Positions 17,348-25,630 are shown, counted from the first letter of the stretch. The stretch is DNA of 64,000 nucleotides from Methanomassiliicoccales archaeon PtaU1.Bin124 (GCA_002067865.1 MVRC01000006.1:62001-126000); one strand, 5' to 3'. Made by a program: numbers and translations. Notes: generated by a model not told the origin, from the letters alone.

Positions 17348-19288
17348 ATGGCTGACGAGTTACCGGAGATAATCTCTGTCGAGTGCCTCAGGGTGCCACT
17401 TGCGAAAAAGACCAAGCCCGAGGAGATCGACCAGAAGGCGGAAGAGAGGGCTTTGGACCGGGCCACTAAAGAGGTCCTGAAGAAGACGATGAGGGAGGGG
17501 ACGGACACCGTCTGGGACCGTTACGAGCGGCAGCAGCCTCCCTGCAAGTACTGCAGTGAAGGGATATCATGCCAGAGGTGCGCTATGGGCCCCTGCAGGC
17601 TGATGGGCGGAGACAGAACTCGAGGGGTGTGCGGGGCAGATGCCGACCTCATGGTGGCCAGGAACCTGTTGGACACGATCGCCACTGGAGCAGCTTCTCA
17701 TTCAGACCATGGCCGCGAGGTGGTGGAGACATTGTTGAAGGCGGCCAGGGGAGAGGCGAAGGGCTACAGCGTCAAGGACGAGGAGAAGATGAGGCGCCTG
17801 GCCAAGGAATACGGCATCGACCCCGGCCTGTCCATCGACAAGGCCGCGGAGATGCTCGCTTTGGCCATGCTGGAGGAGTTCGGCACCATCAAGGGCGAGA
17901 TGCAGATGCCTAAGAGAGCGCCAGATACCAATATAGCTCTGTGGAAGTCCGCTGGAATCCTGCCGAGAAGCATCGATCGCGAGGTGGTCGAGGCGATGCA
18001 CCGGGTCCACATGGGAGTAGGTATGGACTACCATGGTTTCCTGGTGCATGGGGTGAAAACCTCCATGGCCGATGGCTGGGGCGGCTCGATGATGGGGACG
18101 GAGATATCGGACGTCATGTTCGGCACGCCCACCATACAGCGCTCCAAGGTGAACCTCGGGGTGCTGAAGCATGACGAGGTGAACATCTCGCTCCATGGCC
18201 ACAATCCGATCCTTTCAGAGATGATAGTGAAGGTGGCCGCCCTGCCGGAGATGGTCCAGGCGGCGAAGGACGTGGGGGCGAACGGAATCAACATCGTCGG
18301 TCTGTGCTGCACCGGCAACGAGCTGCTAATGAGGAAGGGGATACCCCAGGCCGGTAACCATCTCGACCAGGAGCTGGTCATCACCACTGGTGCGCTGGAG
18401 GCGATGATCGTCGATTACCAATGCATCTTCCCCACACTGTCCAACACGGCGGCTTGCTATCACACCAAGCTGTTCTCCACTTCCCCCAAGGCGGTCATCA
18501 CCGGCGGGTACTACATGGAGATCACACCGGAGAACGCGTTCGAGCAGTCCAGGCGCATGGTCCAGGCGGCCATCGACAACTACCCCAACCGCATGAAGGA
18601 GAGGGTGCTGATACCAGACCGGCCGGTCGAGGCCATGGTCGGGTTCTCGGTGGAAGCGATCAAGAATGCGCTGGGGGGCAGCCTGAAGCCATTGTTGGAT
18701 GCCGTCCTGTCGGGTAAGATCAGGGGCTGCGCCGGCATCGTGGGCTGCAACAACCCGCACATCAAGCATGACTATGGACATGTGACGTTGGCCAAGGAGC
18801 TGATCAAGCGGGATGTGCTGTGCGTGGAGACGGGCTGCTCATCCATCGCCTGCGCCAAGGCGGGGCTGCTCCAGCCTGAGGCGATCGACCAGGCAGGCAA
18901 GGGTCTGAAGGAGGTCTGCGGGTCGCTGGGGATACCGCCGGTGTTGCACATGGGCTCCTGCGTGGACAACTCCAGGATACTGAACCTGGTGGCCGAACTG
19001 GCCCGATTGGCGAACGTGAGGATCGACCAGCTGCCAGTGGTCGGGGCGGCGCCGGAATGGTACTCCCCCAAGGCCGTGGCGATCGGAAGCTACTTCGTCG
19101 GCAGCGGCGTGAGCGTGTGCCTGGGTCCGATGCCCCACATCGGCGGAAGTGCCAATGTCGTCAAGATGCTGACGGACGATCTGGAGGGAGCTATCAACGC
19201 CAAGTTCTGGGTCGAGGCGAACCCAAAGAACGCTGTCGCCTTGATGTACGACCATATCGAAACGAAGAGAAAGGCGCTGGGAATCTGA
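17348..19288 (+). CDS. cooS: Anaerobic carbon monoxide dehydrogenase catalytic subunit
   Basis: This 646-residue Ni-Fe-S enzyme interconverts CO and CO2 in the cytosol. Cysteines for the D and B clusters are in the N-terminal CKYCSEGISCQRC...GPCRL...VCGAD. C-cluster ligands are recognisable as the histidine of SLHGHNP, then GLCCTGNE, the cysteine of DYQCIF, GIVGCNNP, ETGCSSIAC and MGSCVDNSRI. All match CooS rather than hydroxylamine reductase, and length is normal. It is monocistronic: no CooF ferredoxin, CooC maturation ATPase, acetyl-CoA synthase subunit or hydrogenase gene is adjacent, so the electron partner must be elsewhere. Roles in CO oxidation, CO2 reduction or redox balance cannot be told apart from sequence. 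Confidence 0.95.
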   Translation: MADELPEIISVECLRVPLAKKTKPEEIDQKAEERALDRATKEVLKKTMREGTDTVWDRYERQQPPCKYCSEGISCQRCAMGPCRLMGGDRTRGVCGADADLMVARNLLDTIATGAASHSDHGREVVETLLKAARGEAKGYSVKDEEKMRRLAKEYGIDPGLSIDKAAEMLALAMLEEFGTIKGEMQMPKRAPDTNIALWKSAGILPRSIDREVVEAMHRVHMGVGMDYHGFLVHGVKTSMADGWGGSMMGTEISDVMFGTPTIQRSKVNLGVLKHDEVNISLHGHNPILSEMIVKVAALPEMVQAAKDVGANGINIVGLCCTGNELLMRKGIPQAGNHLDQELVITTGALEAMIVDYQCIFPTLSNTAACYHTKLFSTSPKAVITGGYYMEITPENAFEQSRRMVQAAIDNYPNRMKERVLIPDRPVEAMVGFSVEAIKNALGGSLKPLLDAVLSGKIRGCAGIVGCNNPHIKHDYGHVTLAKELIKRDVLCVETGCSSIACAKAGLLQPEAIDQAGKGLKEVCGSLGIPPVLHMGSCVDNSRILNLVAELARLANVRIDQLPVVGAAPEWYSPKAVAIGSYFVGSGVSVCLGPMPHIGGSANVVKMLTDDLEGAINAKFWVEANPKNAVALMYDHIETKRKALGI

Positions 19289-19293
19289 ACAAA

Positions 19294-19306
19294 GGGGCGC
19301 TGCCCC
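19294..19306. terminator. Hairpin between cooS and the convergent acetyltransferase
   Basis: GGGGC-GCT-GCCCC is followed on the plus strand by a T-rich tract (ATTTTCCTACTTTTT), giving a terminator-like structure for cooS. The tract overlaps the 3' end of the convergent gene. Confidence 0.5.
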
Positions 19307-19312
19307 ATTTTC

Positions 19313-19810
19313 CTACTTTTTCTGGTTTTTCTTCTCGAGATAGACGAACGTCAGCGTCTGGCTGACCTTCTCCTCCTTGAACGGCAGATACCCCAGGCGT
19401 TGATAGAACGGTCTCGTTCTCCTATGGTCCGTTCGCGTGAAAAGCTCGAACCTATCGGCATCCTTGAACTCCAGCTCGACCGCATCCATCAGTGCTGTTC
19501 CGATCCCCTTGGACCAATGGTCAGGGTGGACGATCAGTCGATTGATGTAACAGGTGCCGTTCTCCGGATATGCCCGCACCGAACCGATGATCGTGCCATT
19601 CTCCTCATACTTCAGAATGACGGCCTTCCCGAACTCCTGCCTCAGGTCGTCCAAGGTCTGGGCCATCGGTTTTATGTTCATGTCACCGACGAACTCGGCC
19701 TCTTCCCGGAACGCCGCTCTTTGCAATGCCAGTATATTAGGAAGATCTTGCTCGGCCGCTCTATCGATCATCAGAGGTAGGAACGTTTCCAGGTTGATAA
19801 CATTGCTCAA
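19313..19810 (-). CDS. GNAT-family N-acetyltransferase
   Basis: This 165-residue protein is a GNAT acetyltransferase, transferring acetyl from acetyl-CoA to an unknown amine. The acetyl-CoA loop is visible as VHPDHWSKGIGTALM (Q/RxxGxG/A form) near residues 98-112. A later FYQRLGYLPF segment near 136 is the usual C-terminal motif B. The start at 19810 adds 13 residues (MSNVINLETFLPL) before MIDRAAEQ, which could be the true start. The stop is TAG. Neighbours give no clue to the substrate. Confidence 0.83.
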   Translation of the reverse strand: MSNVINLETFLPLMIDRAAEQDLPNILALQRAAFREEAEFVGDMNIKPMAQTLDDLRQEFGKAVILKYEENGTIIGSVRAYPENGTCYINRLIVHPDHWSKGIGTALMDAVELEFKDADRFELFTRTDHRRTRPFYQRLGYLPFKEEKVSQTLTFVYLEKKNQKK

Positions 19811-20004
19811 AGCACTAGATTACACGGTCGAAGAAGTGGGAAAAATTCCTCGGGTCCATTATTTGTGTTCCTAAGGGGATCCTCTACCCCGTTCCAGATA
19901 ATTTAAAACTGTCTAATTCTAATGGATGGTTCGAGCTTATTGATGCATAGGGATGGCAAATCGTTATCACATAACCCGATTCACAGTATTAGGTTGAAGA
20001 AAAG

Positions 20005-20077
20005 TGGGCTCAGCCGGATTCGAACCGGCGACCTTCTCCGTGTCAGGGAAACGTCATAGCCACTAGACCATGAGCCC
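20005..20077 (-). tRNA. tRNA-Val (anticodon GAC)
   Basis: The minus strand folds as a tRNA. The acceptor GGGCTCA pairs with TGAGCCC, the anticodon stem is TTTCC/GGAGA with loop CTGACAC (anticodon GAC), the variable loop is AGGTC, and the T arm is GCCGG-TTCGAAT-CCGGC. The discriminator is A and CCA is not encoded. There is no intron. CTATATGC at 20105-20112 is a TATA box 28-35 bases upstream. The rest of the 19811-20219 region shows no other gene. Confidence 0.95.
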
Positions 20078-20219
20078 GGTGTTTCCGCAGTAATGCGTCC
20101 TTGCCTATATGCCTTTCGTTGTGGACGTTCCCTAAACGCCATAAAAAATCGACAACTGACTGAGGGACCACCAACATGTTTTTTTACCCCCCATCAGCAT
20201 TGCCCCGGAAGGTTAGTAG

Positions 20220-20456
20220 ATGCCTGAAGTGTTGCTTTTCACCAAGCCTGACTGCCAGAAGTGCGAATATGTCAAAGAGCGCCTGCCCGCAGGCCTCAAG
20301 GTCAACGTCATCGACACTTCCACCGCTGAGGGACTGGCCGAGGCTGCCTACTACGAGCTGCTCAACAAGCACACGCCGATCCTGGTGGTCGATGACGAGC
20401 TGTTCGAGGGCTCCATCAACATCATGAACAAGCTGAAGTCCCTGGCCGGGCAATAA
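20220..20456 (+). CDS. Glutaredoxin-like thiol protein
   Basis: This 78-residue protein has a thioredoxin-fold core with the redox motif CQKC at residues 12-15 (after LLFTKPD) and the cis-proline loop THTPILVV-like (KHTPILVV near 50-57). Such small archaeal proteins act as disulfide reductants or in iron-sulfur handling. Length fits NrdH/glutaredoxin-like families. It lies 36 bases upstream of kae1 on the same strand, but kae1 has its own TATA-like element, so co-transcription is uncertain. Confidence 0.85.
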   Translation: MPEVLLFTKPDCQKCEYVKERLPAGLKVNVIDTSTAEGLAEAAYYELLNKHTPILVVDDELFEGSINIMNKLKSLAGQ

Positions 20457-20457
20457 T

Positions 20458-20493
20458 ATTTTTATTAGCAGGCCAACGTTGTCAGCGCTGACA
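20458..20493 (+). promoter_or_regulatory. TATA element and 14-bp palindrome before kae1
   Basis: A TATA-like TTTTTATTA (about 20458-20466) is followed by TGTCAGCGCTGACA (20480-20493), a perfect palindrome whose last A is the A of the kae1 ATG. It would lie on the transcription start. It may be an operator, or chance in a GC-rich genome. Confidence 0.4.
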
Positions 20494-21473
20494 TGATCGC
20501 ACTAGGGATCGAGGGGACGGCACATACTTGCGGCGTGGGCATCGTCGATGACCAGGGGAACATCCTGGCCAACGAGATCAAGATGTATAAGCCCGCCACC
20601 GGAGGCATCCATCCCCGCGAAGCGGCAAATCATCACGCGGAGAACCTCGTGCCCATGGTCAAGCAGGCCATGGAGAAGGCCGGCCTGAAGTACGATCAGA
20701 TCGACGTCGTTTGTTTCTCGCAAGGTCCTGGGCTCGGTCCCTGCCTGCGCACCGTCGCCACCGGCGCCCGCGCCCTCGCACTATCTCTCAAGGTACCGAT
20801 CGTCGGCGTGAACCACTGCATCTCCCACCTGGAGATCGGTCGCATCAAGACCCCCGCCAAGGACCCGGTGCTGCTGTACGCATCTGGCGGCAACACCCAG
20901 GTCATTGCATACGCCAATGGCAAGTACCGTATCTTCGGCGAAACATTGGACATCGGCATCGGCAACATGTTCGACAAGCTCGGCAGGGAGATCGGGCTGG
21001 GCTACTACGCCGGCCCCAAGATCGAGAAGGCCGCGCTGGAAGGCAACAAGCTGCTGGACCTGCCCTATTCCGTCAAGGGGATGGACATGGCGTTCTCCGG
21101 CATCATGACGGCGGCGCTCAACCACCGCAACAAGGGCGAAAGGCTGGAGGATATCTGCTTCAGCGTGCAGGAGACCTGTTTCGCCATGCTATGCGAAGTG
21201 ACCGAACGGGCCATGGCGCACGTGGAGAAGTCCGAGGTGCTGTTGGGCGGAGGGGTCGTGCAGAACAAGCGCCTGCAGATGATGGCCGAGCACATGGCCA
21301 AAGAACGTGGCGCCAAGATGTTCGTTCCCGACAGAACGTTATGCATGGACAACGGCGCCATGATCGCCTGGACCGGCCTGGTGATGCACCGTTCCGGCAT
21401 AAAGATGACAGTGAAGGACACGATGATCGACCAGCGGTTCCGCACCGACGAGGTCGATGTCACTTGGCGCTGA
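20493..21473 (+). CDS. kae1: Kae1/TsaD, tRNA threonylcarbamoyladenosine synthase subunit
   Basis: This 326-residue protein is the catalytic subunit of the KEOPS complex, transferring threonylcarbamoyl to A37 of ANN-decoding tRNAs. It has the ASKHA ATPase fold with the N-terminal GIEGTAHTCGVGIV, the metal-binding histidine region NHCISHLEIGR near residues 107-117, the phosphate loop YASGGNTQV, and the adenosine site LLGGGVVQNKRL near 250. The protein ends after Kae1; the kinase Bud32, fused in some archaea, is absent here and not next door. Its 3' end overlaps the convergent RecJ gene by 14 bases. Confidence 0.96.
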   Translation: MIALGIEGTAHTCGVGIVDDQGNILANEIKMYKPATGGIHPREAANHHAENLVPMVKQAMEKAGLKYDQIDVVCFSQGPGLGPCLRTVATGARALALSLKVPIVGVNHCISHLEIGRIKTPAKDPVLLYASGGNTQVIAYANGKYRIFGETLDIGIGNMFDKLGREIGLGYYAGPKIEKAALEGNKLLDLPYSVKGMDMAFSGIMTAALNHRNKGERLEDICFSVQETCFAMLCEVTERAMAHVEKSEVLLGGGVVQNKRLQMMAEHMAKERGAKMFVPDRTLCMDNGAMIAWTGLVMHRSGIKMTVKDTMIDQRFRTDEVDVTWR

Positions 21474-22830
21474 AATTCGCTTCCTTGAGCGCTTTCTGTT
21501 CCCCGATGATCCGGTCCAGCTCGCGGATGAACTCCTCTTCTTTTCCGAAGGGTATACGACCGCCGCTGGCCACGTTATGACCGCCGCCGTTGCCCCCGAC
21601 CTTTCCGGTGGCCGCCCTGAGCGCTGCGCCCAGGTCCACGCCCAGATCGTTGACGATGTGCTGGTTGGCGCGGGAGGATATCCGCACCTCGCCACCCTTG
21701 TGGGTGAGAGAGATGGTCGGCTTGTTCTGGTCGCCGACCCACTGCATCATGACCCCGCATGCTTCAGATGAAACATCCTGGCTGGGGCTGATGAAATATT
21801 GGATGTGCTGACCTTGTAGCAGCCCCTTGCGCTGCACCTCGAGGGAGGTCTTCAGCAGCTCCATGCCGAAGTCGTCCTTCATCTTCCAGGCGTTGTCCTT
21901 GGCGACCTTGTCGCCCATGAGCATCGCCAGGCCCAGTCCCTGCTTCTCTGACTTTCCGCAGGCGTTGAGCGCGTTGGCCAGGTCCTTGCAGAAGAGCTTC
22001 TTCTCCGGCGAATAGAAGCGGGGACAGAGCACTTCCTCCAGGTTGGCCATGGTGCATCCCTGCTGCAGCAGTTGCAGCGATATCAGGGAGTTCAGCTTCA
22101 TCTGGCGCCTCTCCTCCACCGATTCATATGGCAGGTTGTCCATGACCCCGGCGTCCGCCAGCAGTTGGGCGACTCCCTTCTGGTCGCCGCTCACTCCGAC
22201 GATGAACGGTTCGGTGCTCTGGTACAATGCTTCCTTCAGCGGTCCGTCGGTGATCAGCTGGGGCGGGCGCTCCTCGATCATCTTCCTCCTCTGCGCCTGC
22301 TGGAACAGATAGACGTTGATCCCGCTCAGGCCGCGCATGTGCTGCCTGTCGCCCACGATGCCGCCGAAGGCGACCCAGGCCAGGTCCCAATTGGCCTCGG
22401 AGATGACGGTCGCCAGGGCCAAAGCGACGGAGCTGGCGCATCCGGAGGTGGCACCATCGATGCCGACCAGGTGGGGATTGCAGTGGATGACCTTCTCCGA
22501 GTCCCTCTCTGGCTTGTGATGGTCCAGGACGATGACCGGTATCGGCAGCGACTCCAGCGCCATCAGGTTGTTCGAGCCCATGTCCGAGATGATCAGCAGA
22601 TCGTATGATTCGATGTTGTCCCGCACCAGCTTCTCATCGAAGCCCTTGGCCATGGTGCAGTGGAACTCCTTGCATGAGCGCTGTAGGAAAGAACAGATGA
22701 CGCCGGCGGATCCGAGCCCGTCGGCGTCGTTGTGGGAAATGACCCGGACCTTGGAGGCCTTGTCCACGGCCTCCGCGGCCTTTTTTAAACGGGATAAAAG
22801 GTTTGATGGAAGCTGGACGTTTTCGTCCAT
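21460..22830 (-). CDS. Archaeal RecJ/GAN-type DHH phosphoesterase
   Basis: This 456-residue DHH-family protein resembles archaeal RecJ homologues (GAN), single-strand exonucleases that associate with GINS at the fork and are relatives of Cdc45. Catalytic motifs are present: SHNDADGLGS near residue 32 (motif I), ISDMGSNN (II), the eponymous LDHHKPE near 115 (III), GIVGDRQ (IV), and the DHHA1 C-terminal GGNGGGHNVASGG near 415. Because all motifs are intact it should be active. It lies 6 bases after the S15 gene on the same strand, a pairing common in archaea. Confidence 0.9.
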   Translation of the reverse strand: MDENVQLPSNLLSRLKKAAEAVDKASKVRVISHNDADGLGSAGVICSFLQRSCKEFHCTMAKGFDEKLVRDNIESYDLLIISDMGSNNLMALESLPIPVIVLDHHKPERDSEKVIHCNPHLVGIDGATSGCASSVALALATVISEANWDLAWVAFGGIVGDRQHMRGLSGINVYLFQQAQRRKMIEERPPQLITDGPLKEALYQSTEPFIVGVSGDQKGVAQLLADAGVMDNLPYESVEERRQMKLNSLISLQLLQQGCTMANLEEVLCPRFYSPEKKLFCKDLANALNACGKSEKQGLGLAMLMGDKVAKDNAWKMKDDFGMELLKTSLEVQRKGLLQGQHIQYFISPSQDVSSEACGVMMQWVGDQNKPTISLTHKGGEVRISSRANQHIVNDLGVDLGAALRAATGKVGGNGGGHNVASGGRIPFGKEEEFIRELDRIIGEQKALKEANFSAK

Positions 22831-22836
22831 GCCCGC

Positions 22837-23292
22837 TTACTCGATGAGCAACTCCGCGTTCTTCAGAGAATACTCCCACTCAGCGGGAAGCGCGCCCTCG
22901 TTCTTGTAGTACTTCACGAGGCGGCGGATCTTGGCTTCGATGAGCTGCAGGCCCCTCTTGTTGGCCACGTCCTTGGGGTTCTCGACCACGTGGACGTTGA
23001 GCTCGATGGCTCTCTTCATCAAGGCCACCAGGTCCTCAGGGAGCTTGGGGGCGATGTTGTTCTCCTTCAGGTGCTGCAGGATGGTCTTGCCGGTCGCCAG
23101 CCTGACATCCGGTACCGCGAACTGGTCGCGTAGAATCATACCGATGCGGGCGGTAGGCATGCCTTCCTTGCCGTGCTTTACGATGATCTCAATGATCTCT
23201 TCGGGGGATAACGGGACCCACTCAGGGTTCTCGGTCACCATAGGCCTCTTCGAACCGGCCTTGCCCCTCCTTCTGGCGTGCATCTTTGCCAT
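22837..23292 (-). CDS. rps15: Ribosomal protein S15 (archaeal/eukaryotic type)
   Basis: This 151-residue small-subunit protein has the archaeal N-terminal extension (MAKMHARRRGKAGSKRP) and the conserved core (IEAKIRRLVKYYKNEGALPAEWEY). ATG 23292 is chosen because AGGTTGA lies at the right distance upstream; an in-frame TTG three codons earlier is less likely. A TATA-like TTTAAAAAAT precedes it. It leads a transcript with the RecJ-like gene. Confidence 0.96.
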   Translation of the reverse strand: MAKMHARRRGKAGSKRPMVTENPEWVPLSPEEIIEIIVKHGKEGMPTARIGMILRDQFAVPDVRLATGKTILQHLKENNIAPKLPEDLVALMKRAIELNVHVVENPKDVANKRGLQLIEAKIRRLVKYYKNEGALPAEWEYSLKNAELLIE

Positions 23293-23399
23293 AATCGTCA
23301 ACCTTTTTTAGTTATTTTTTAAAGCGTTTACACCTGTGGCGAATTGTCAGCCAATTTAACTACTGATATTTAAGTTTGATTCTGCGCCTGCCATTCGTA

Positions 23400-23744
23400 T
23401 CATTGAAGGCTCAATGCCGTCCTTGCCCAGGCGATCTGTTCCCTATATTCCCATTCTGGAAATGCCAGCTGTTCCGGGAGCTGTTCGAACAGTTCGAACC
23501 TCATCTCCCCATGCTTGCCAGTGTATCTGACCCTGCCGGCGAACACGGCCCCGTCATCCTGGACCACCCTGACGACCGGCTCGAACTCCTGCCCGGTCTC
23601 CTCGCGGAACTCCCGCTTGGCGGCGGTCTCGGCGCCCTCCCCCTGCTCGACATGACCGCCAGGCATCTCCCAGCCGCCTCTCTTCTTGTTGAAGACCATG
23701 AGGAACCTGTCGCCTTCTATAGCAATGGCATATACCCATCTCAT
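23400..23744 (-). CDS. Nudix hydrolase
   Basis: This 114-residue protein carries a complete Nudix box, starting at GGHVEQGEGAETA and ending REFREETGQ, at about residues 28-50, binding the metal that cleaves nucleoside-diphosphate-linked substrates. The N-terminal MRWVYAIAIEGDRFLMV is the typical first strand. The substrate is unknown; MutT-like pool cleaning is one possibility. Its ATG overlaps the fibrillarin stop (ATGA), so it is the second gene of that operon. Confidence 0.88.
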   Translation of the reverse strand: MRWVYAIAIEGDRFLMVFNKKRGGWEMPGGHVEQGEGAETAAKREFREETGQEFEPVVRVVQDDGAVFAGRVRYTGKHGEMRFELFEQLPEQLAFPEWEYREQIAWARTALSLQ

Positions 23745-24415
23745 GGCACGCGCACCGCCGCCATGGCATGGTCCTTCTCGAACGGTTCCAGGTCGACCAT
23801 CTCTTCCACCTCGCAGCCCGCCCTGCGCAGCTGCGATTCCACCTCACGGAAGATGTCGACGGGCTCCCTGGTCACATCCTCGGACCGGGCCTTTATGACC
23901 AGCAGCCCGACCTTGATCTGGAACGCCTTGAGGTTCTTCACGAAGATATTGGCCTGCCCCTTCTGGGCGATGTCCTGGTAGAGCACGTTCGGCGATTCCA
24001 CCGCGAACGCGTAGTCATCCGGGCGGGTGGCATCGGCCAGTATCGGCACCATGTTGGTGCGCCTCTCGCACACCCCCACCAGGTCGCGGAAGGAGCGCTG
24101 GGATATCTCCACGCAATATACGGTCCCCGCGGTGGCGATATCGGCGATGTGGCTGGAGGTGGTCCCGCTGGCCGCTCCGAGGTAGAGCACCCGGCTGTCC
24201 TCCCGGAACGGGAATTTCATGCCGCCTTTGCGCATATATGCCGCCAGCTTGCTCCGGCTGGGGACCCATTCCCTGTACTCCACGTCGTCCTGGGTGTACA
24301 GCCTCTCGCCGTACACGCGGTGGTGCGGCACCATGTTCTTTGTGAGCAACAGCTCTCCATCGGTGAAGACTCCGGGATACTGGGTGGCCGCGATCGCATT
24401 CCTTGAGGCGCTCAT
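23741..24415 (-). CDS. flpA: Fibrillarin, box C/D snoRNP 2'-O-methyltransferase
   Basis: This 224-residue SAM-dependent enzyme methylates the 2'-O of rRNA and tRNA as part of the box C/D complex with Nop5 and L7Ae. Archaeal fibrillarin marks are WVPSRSKLAAYMRKG near residue 50, the SAM-binding LYLGAASGTTSSHIAD near 78-93, and YQDIAQKGQANIFVKN near 145. Length is normal. It is not next to nop5, which lies 14 kb away; instead it is coupled to a Nudix gene. Confidence 0.95.
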   Translation of the reverse strand: MSASRNAIAATQYPGVFTDGELLLTKNMVPHHRVYGERLYTQDDVEYREWVPSRSKLAAYMRKGGMKFPFREDSRVLYLGAASGTTSSHIADIATAGTVYCVEISQRSFRDLVGVCERRTNMVPILADATRPDDYAFAVESPNVLYQDIAQKGQANIFVKNLKAFQIKVGLLVIKARSEDVTREPVDIFREVESQLRRAGCEVEEMVDLEPFEKDHAMAAVRVP

Positions 24416-24469
24416 CGCTCACATCATGGGACAAAATGTCTTAATCCTTTTCCAGGGTATGCAGGGGCT

Positions 24470-24928
24470 GTGTCCGAGGAAGGGGACCAGGGAAAGAAGA
24501 TCGATGAGCTGACCCAGAAGGTGGAGGATCTGGAGACGGCGCTGCGCGAGGTGGCCCGTCCCTACTCCGAACTGGCCGCCCAGCTCGCCCAGTTCCAGGA
24601 GACGGTACAGAAGTACTTCCGTCTCATGGACCTCTACCAGAGGTTCGGCTCGATCTCCATCGAATCGATCCTCCCCGAAGTCAAGGACCCCATCTCCAAG
24701 GACATCGTCAAGCTTCTTCTGGACAAGCCCAACCTGAACATCTCCGAGATCACCGAGGAGCTGCGCAACCGGCGCGGGTCCTCCTCCCGCCGCATCGTGC
24801 GGGACCGGCTCAACGAACTGGTGGAGATGAAGGTGGTCGTCGAGAAGACTGGCGCGAAGGAAAAGGACTACGAGCTGGCGGAGCACGTCATCCGCAAGTG
24901 GTCACAAGTGCTCGGTTTGACCAAGTAA
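24470..24928 (+). CDS. Coiled-coil winged-helix protein
   Basis: The family is not one I can name. The 152-residue product has a coiled coil at about residues 8-55 (KIDELTQKVEDLETALREV...) and a winged-helix-like C-terminus (about 78-150: DIVKLLLDKPNLNISEITEELRN..., then RIVRDRLNELVEMKVV), suggesting a DNA-binding dimer. The start is GTG 24470. A TTAATCC element about 30 bases upstream suggests a leaderless transcript. It is divergent from fibrillarin and is followed by two related small helical genes, which it may control. Confidence 0.72.
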   Translation: MSEEGDQGKKIDELTQKVEDLETALREVARPYSELAAQLAQFQETVQKYFRLMDLYQRFGSISIESILPEVKDPISKDIVKLLLDKPNLNISEITEELRNRRGSSSRRIVRDRLNELVEMKVVVEKTGAKEKDYELAEHVIRKWSQVLGLTK

Positions 24929-24990
24929 GGTGACCACATAATAACGATACGAGAAGCGAGAGGAAGGACAAGCAGAACGAGGTGTGAGAA

Positions 24991-25314
24991 ATGGCACAGG
25001 AAGGAAATCTCAGCAAGGACGTCGAGGACATGCGGCAGATATTCTCCATCCTATCGGAGCAGCTGCCGAGGTTGTTGGAATCGGTGACAAAGGTACTGTA
25101 CAACGCCCAGGAGGGTGAGAAGTTCGGTGCATCGGTGGCAGGCTTCTATAAGTCGCTGAAGGCGGCGGGCATGAGCAACCAGGAGGCCTTTGAGCTGACC
25201 AAGGAGTACATGTCCAGCTTGAGCCTGGGCGGCTTGTTGAAGATGGTGGCGGGAGGGAACCGCGTCGATGTCAACGAGCAAGGCGTGAAAGTGAGGGTGT
25301 GCAAGGAAGACTGA
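24991..25314 (+). CDS. Small helical protein, first of a diverged tandem pair
   Basis: I do not recognise this 107-residue acidic helical protein. The region FYKSLKAAGMSNQEAFELT...MSSLSLGGLLK matches, position for position, a segment of the next gene (FYHTLVSQGVPKDVARDLA...VVSLTFWIRQ), so the two probably arose by duplication. Its ATG is preceded by GAGGTGTGA, and a TATA-like CATAATAACG lies near 24937. No signal peptide or membrane helix is seen. The order winged-helix gene, then two small paralogues, suggests a functional unit of unknown role. Confidence 0.75.
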   Translation: MAQEGNLSKDVEDMRQIFSILSEQLPRLLESVTKVLYNAQEGEKFGASVAGFYKSLKAAGMSNQEAFELTKEYMSSLSLGGLLKMVAGGNRVDVNEQGVKVRVCKED

Positions 25315-25316
25315 CG

Positions 25317-25598
25317 ATGGACCAAGAAGACAAGAATGCCGTTCTATATCTCACTGCCAGCGTTCCGATGATGCTGCTCCACCTTGTGCGCTCCTTCCTG
25401 CGCATGAAGCGTCAGGCGGCGTTGGCGGAACGTTCGTTCTATCATACTCTCGTTTCACAGGGCGTGCCCAAGGACGTGGCGAGGGACCTGGCCTACGAGT
25501 TCACCGAGGTCGTCTCCCTGACGTTCTGGATCCGCCAGGCCTTGAAGGGCGAGAAGTTCAGGGCCGATGTCTCCTTCAGCACCGATGATTGGAATTGA
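25317..25598 (+). CDS. Small helical protein, second of a diverged tandem pair
   Basis: This 93-residue protein starts 2 bases after the preceding stop. Its N-terminus has a hydrophobic stretch (AVLYLTASVPMMLLHLVRSFL), which may be membrane-associated, followed by RMKRQAALAERSFYHTL and the segment shared with its neighbour, ending GEKFRADVSF (compare GGNRVDVNEQ). Function is unknown. It is translated with the first copy and ends before a bidirectional terminator. Confidence 0.72.
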   Translation: MDQEDKNAVLYLTASVPMMLLHLVRSFLRMKRQAALAERSFYHTLVSQGVPKDVARDLAYEFTEVVSLTFWIRQALKGEKFRADVSFSTDDWN

Positions 25599-25630
25599 GC
25601 CTTATCTGGCCTAAGAAAAAATGGAATTTT

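Noticed and set aside
17348-19288. Hydroxylamine reductase (Hcp) as identity for the CO dehydrogenase
   Set aside because: The histidine of SLHGHNP, GLCCTGNE, GIVGCNNP and MGSCVDNSRI are the CooS pattern, and the N-terminal cluster cysteines fit CooS.
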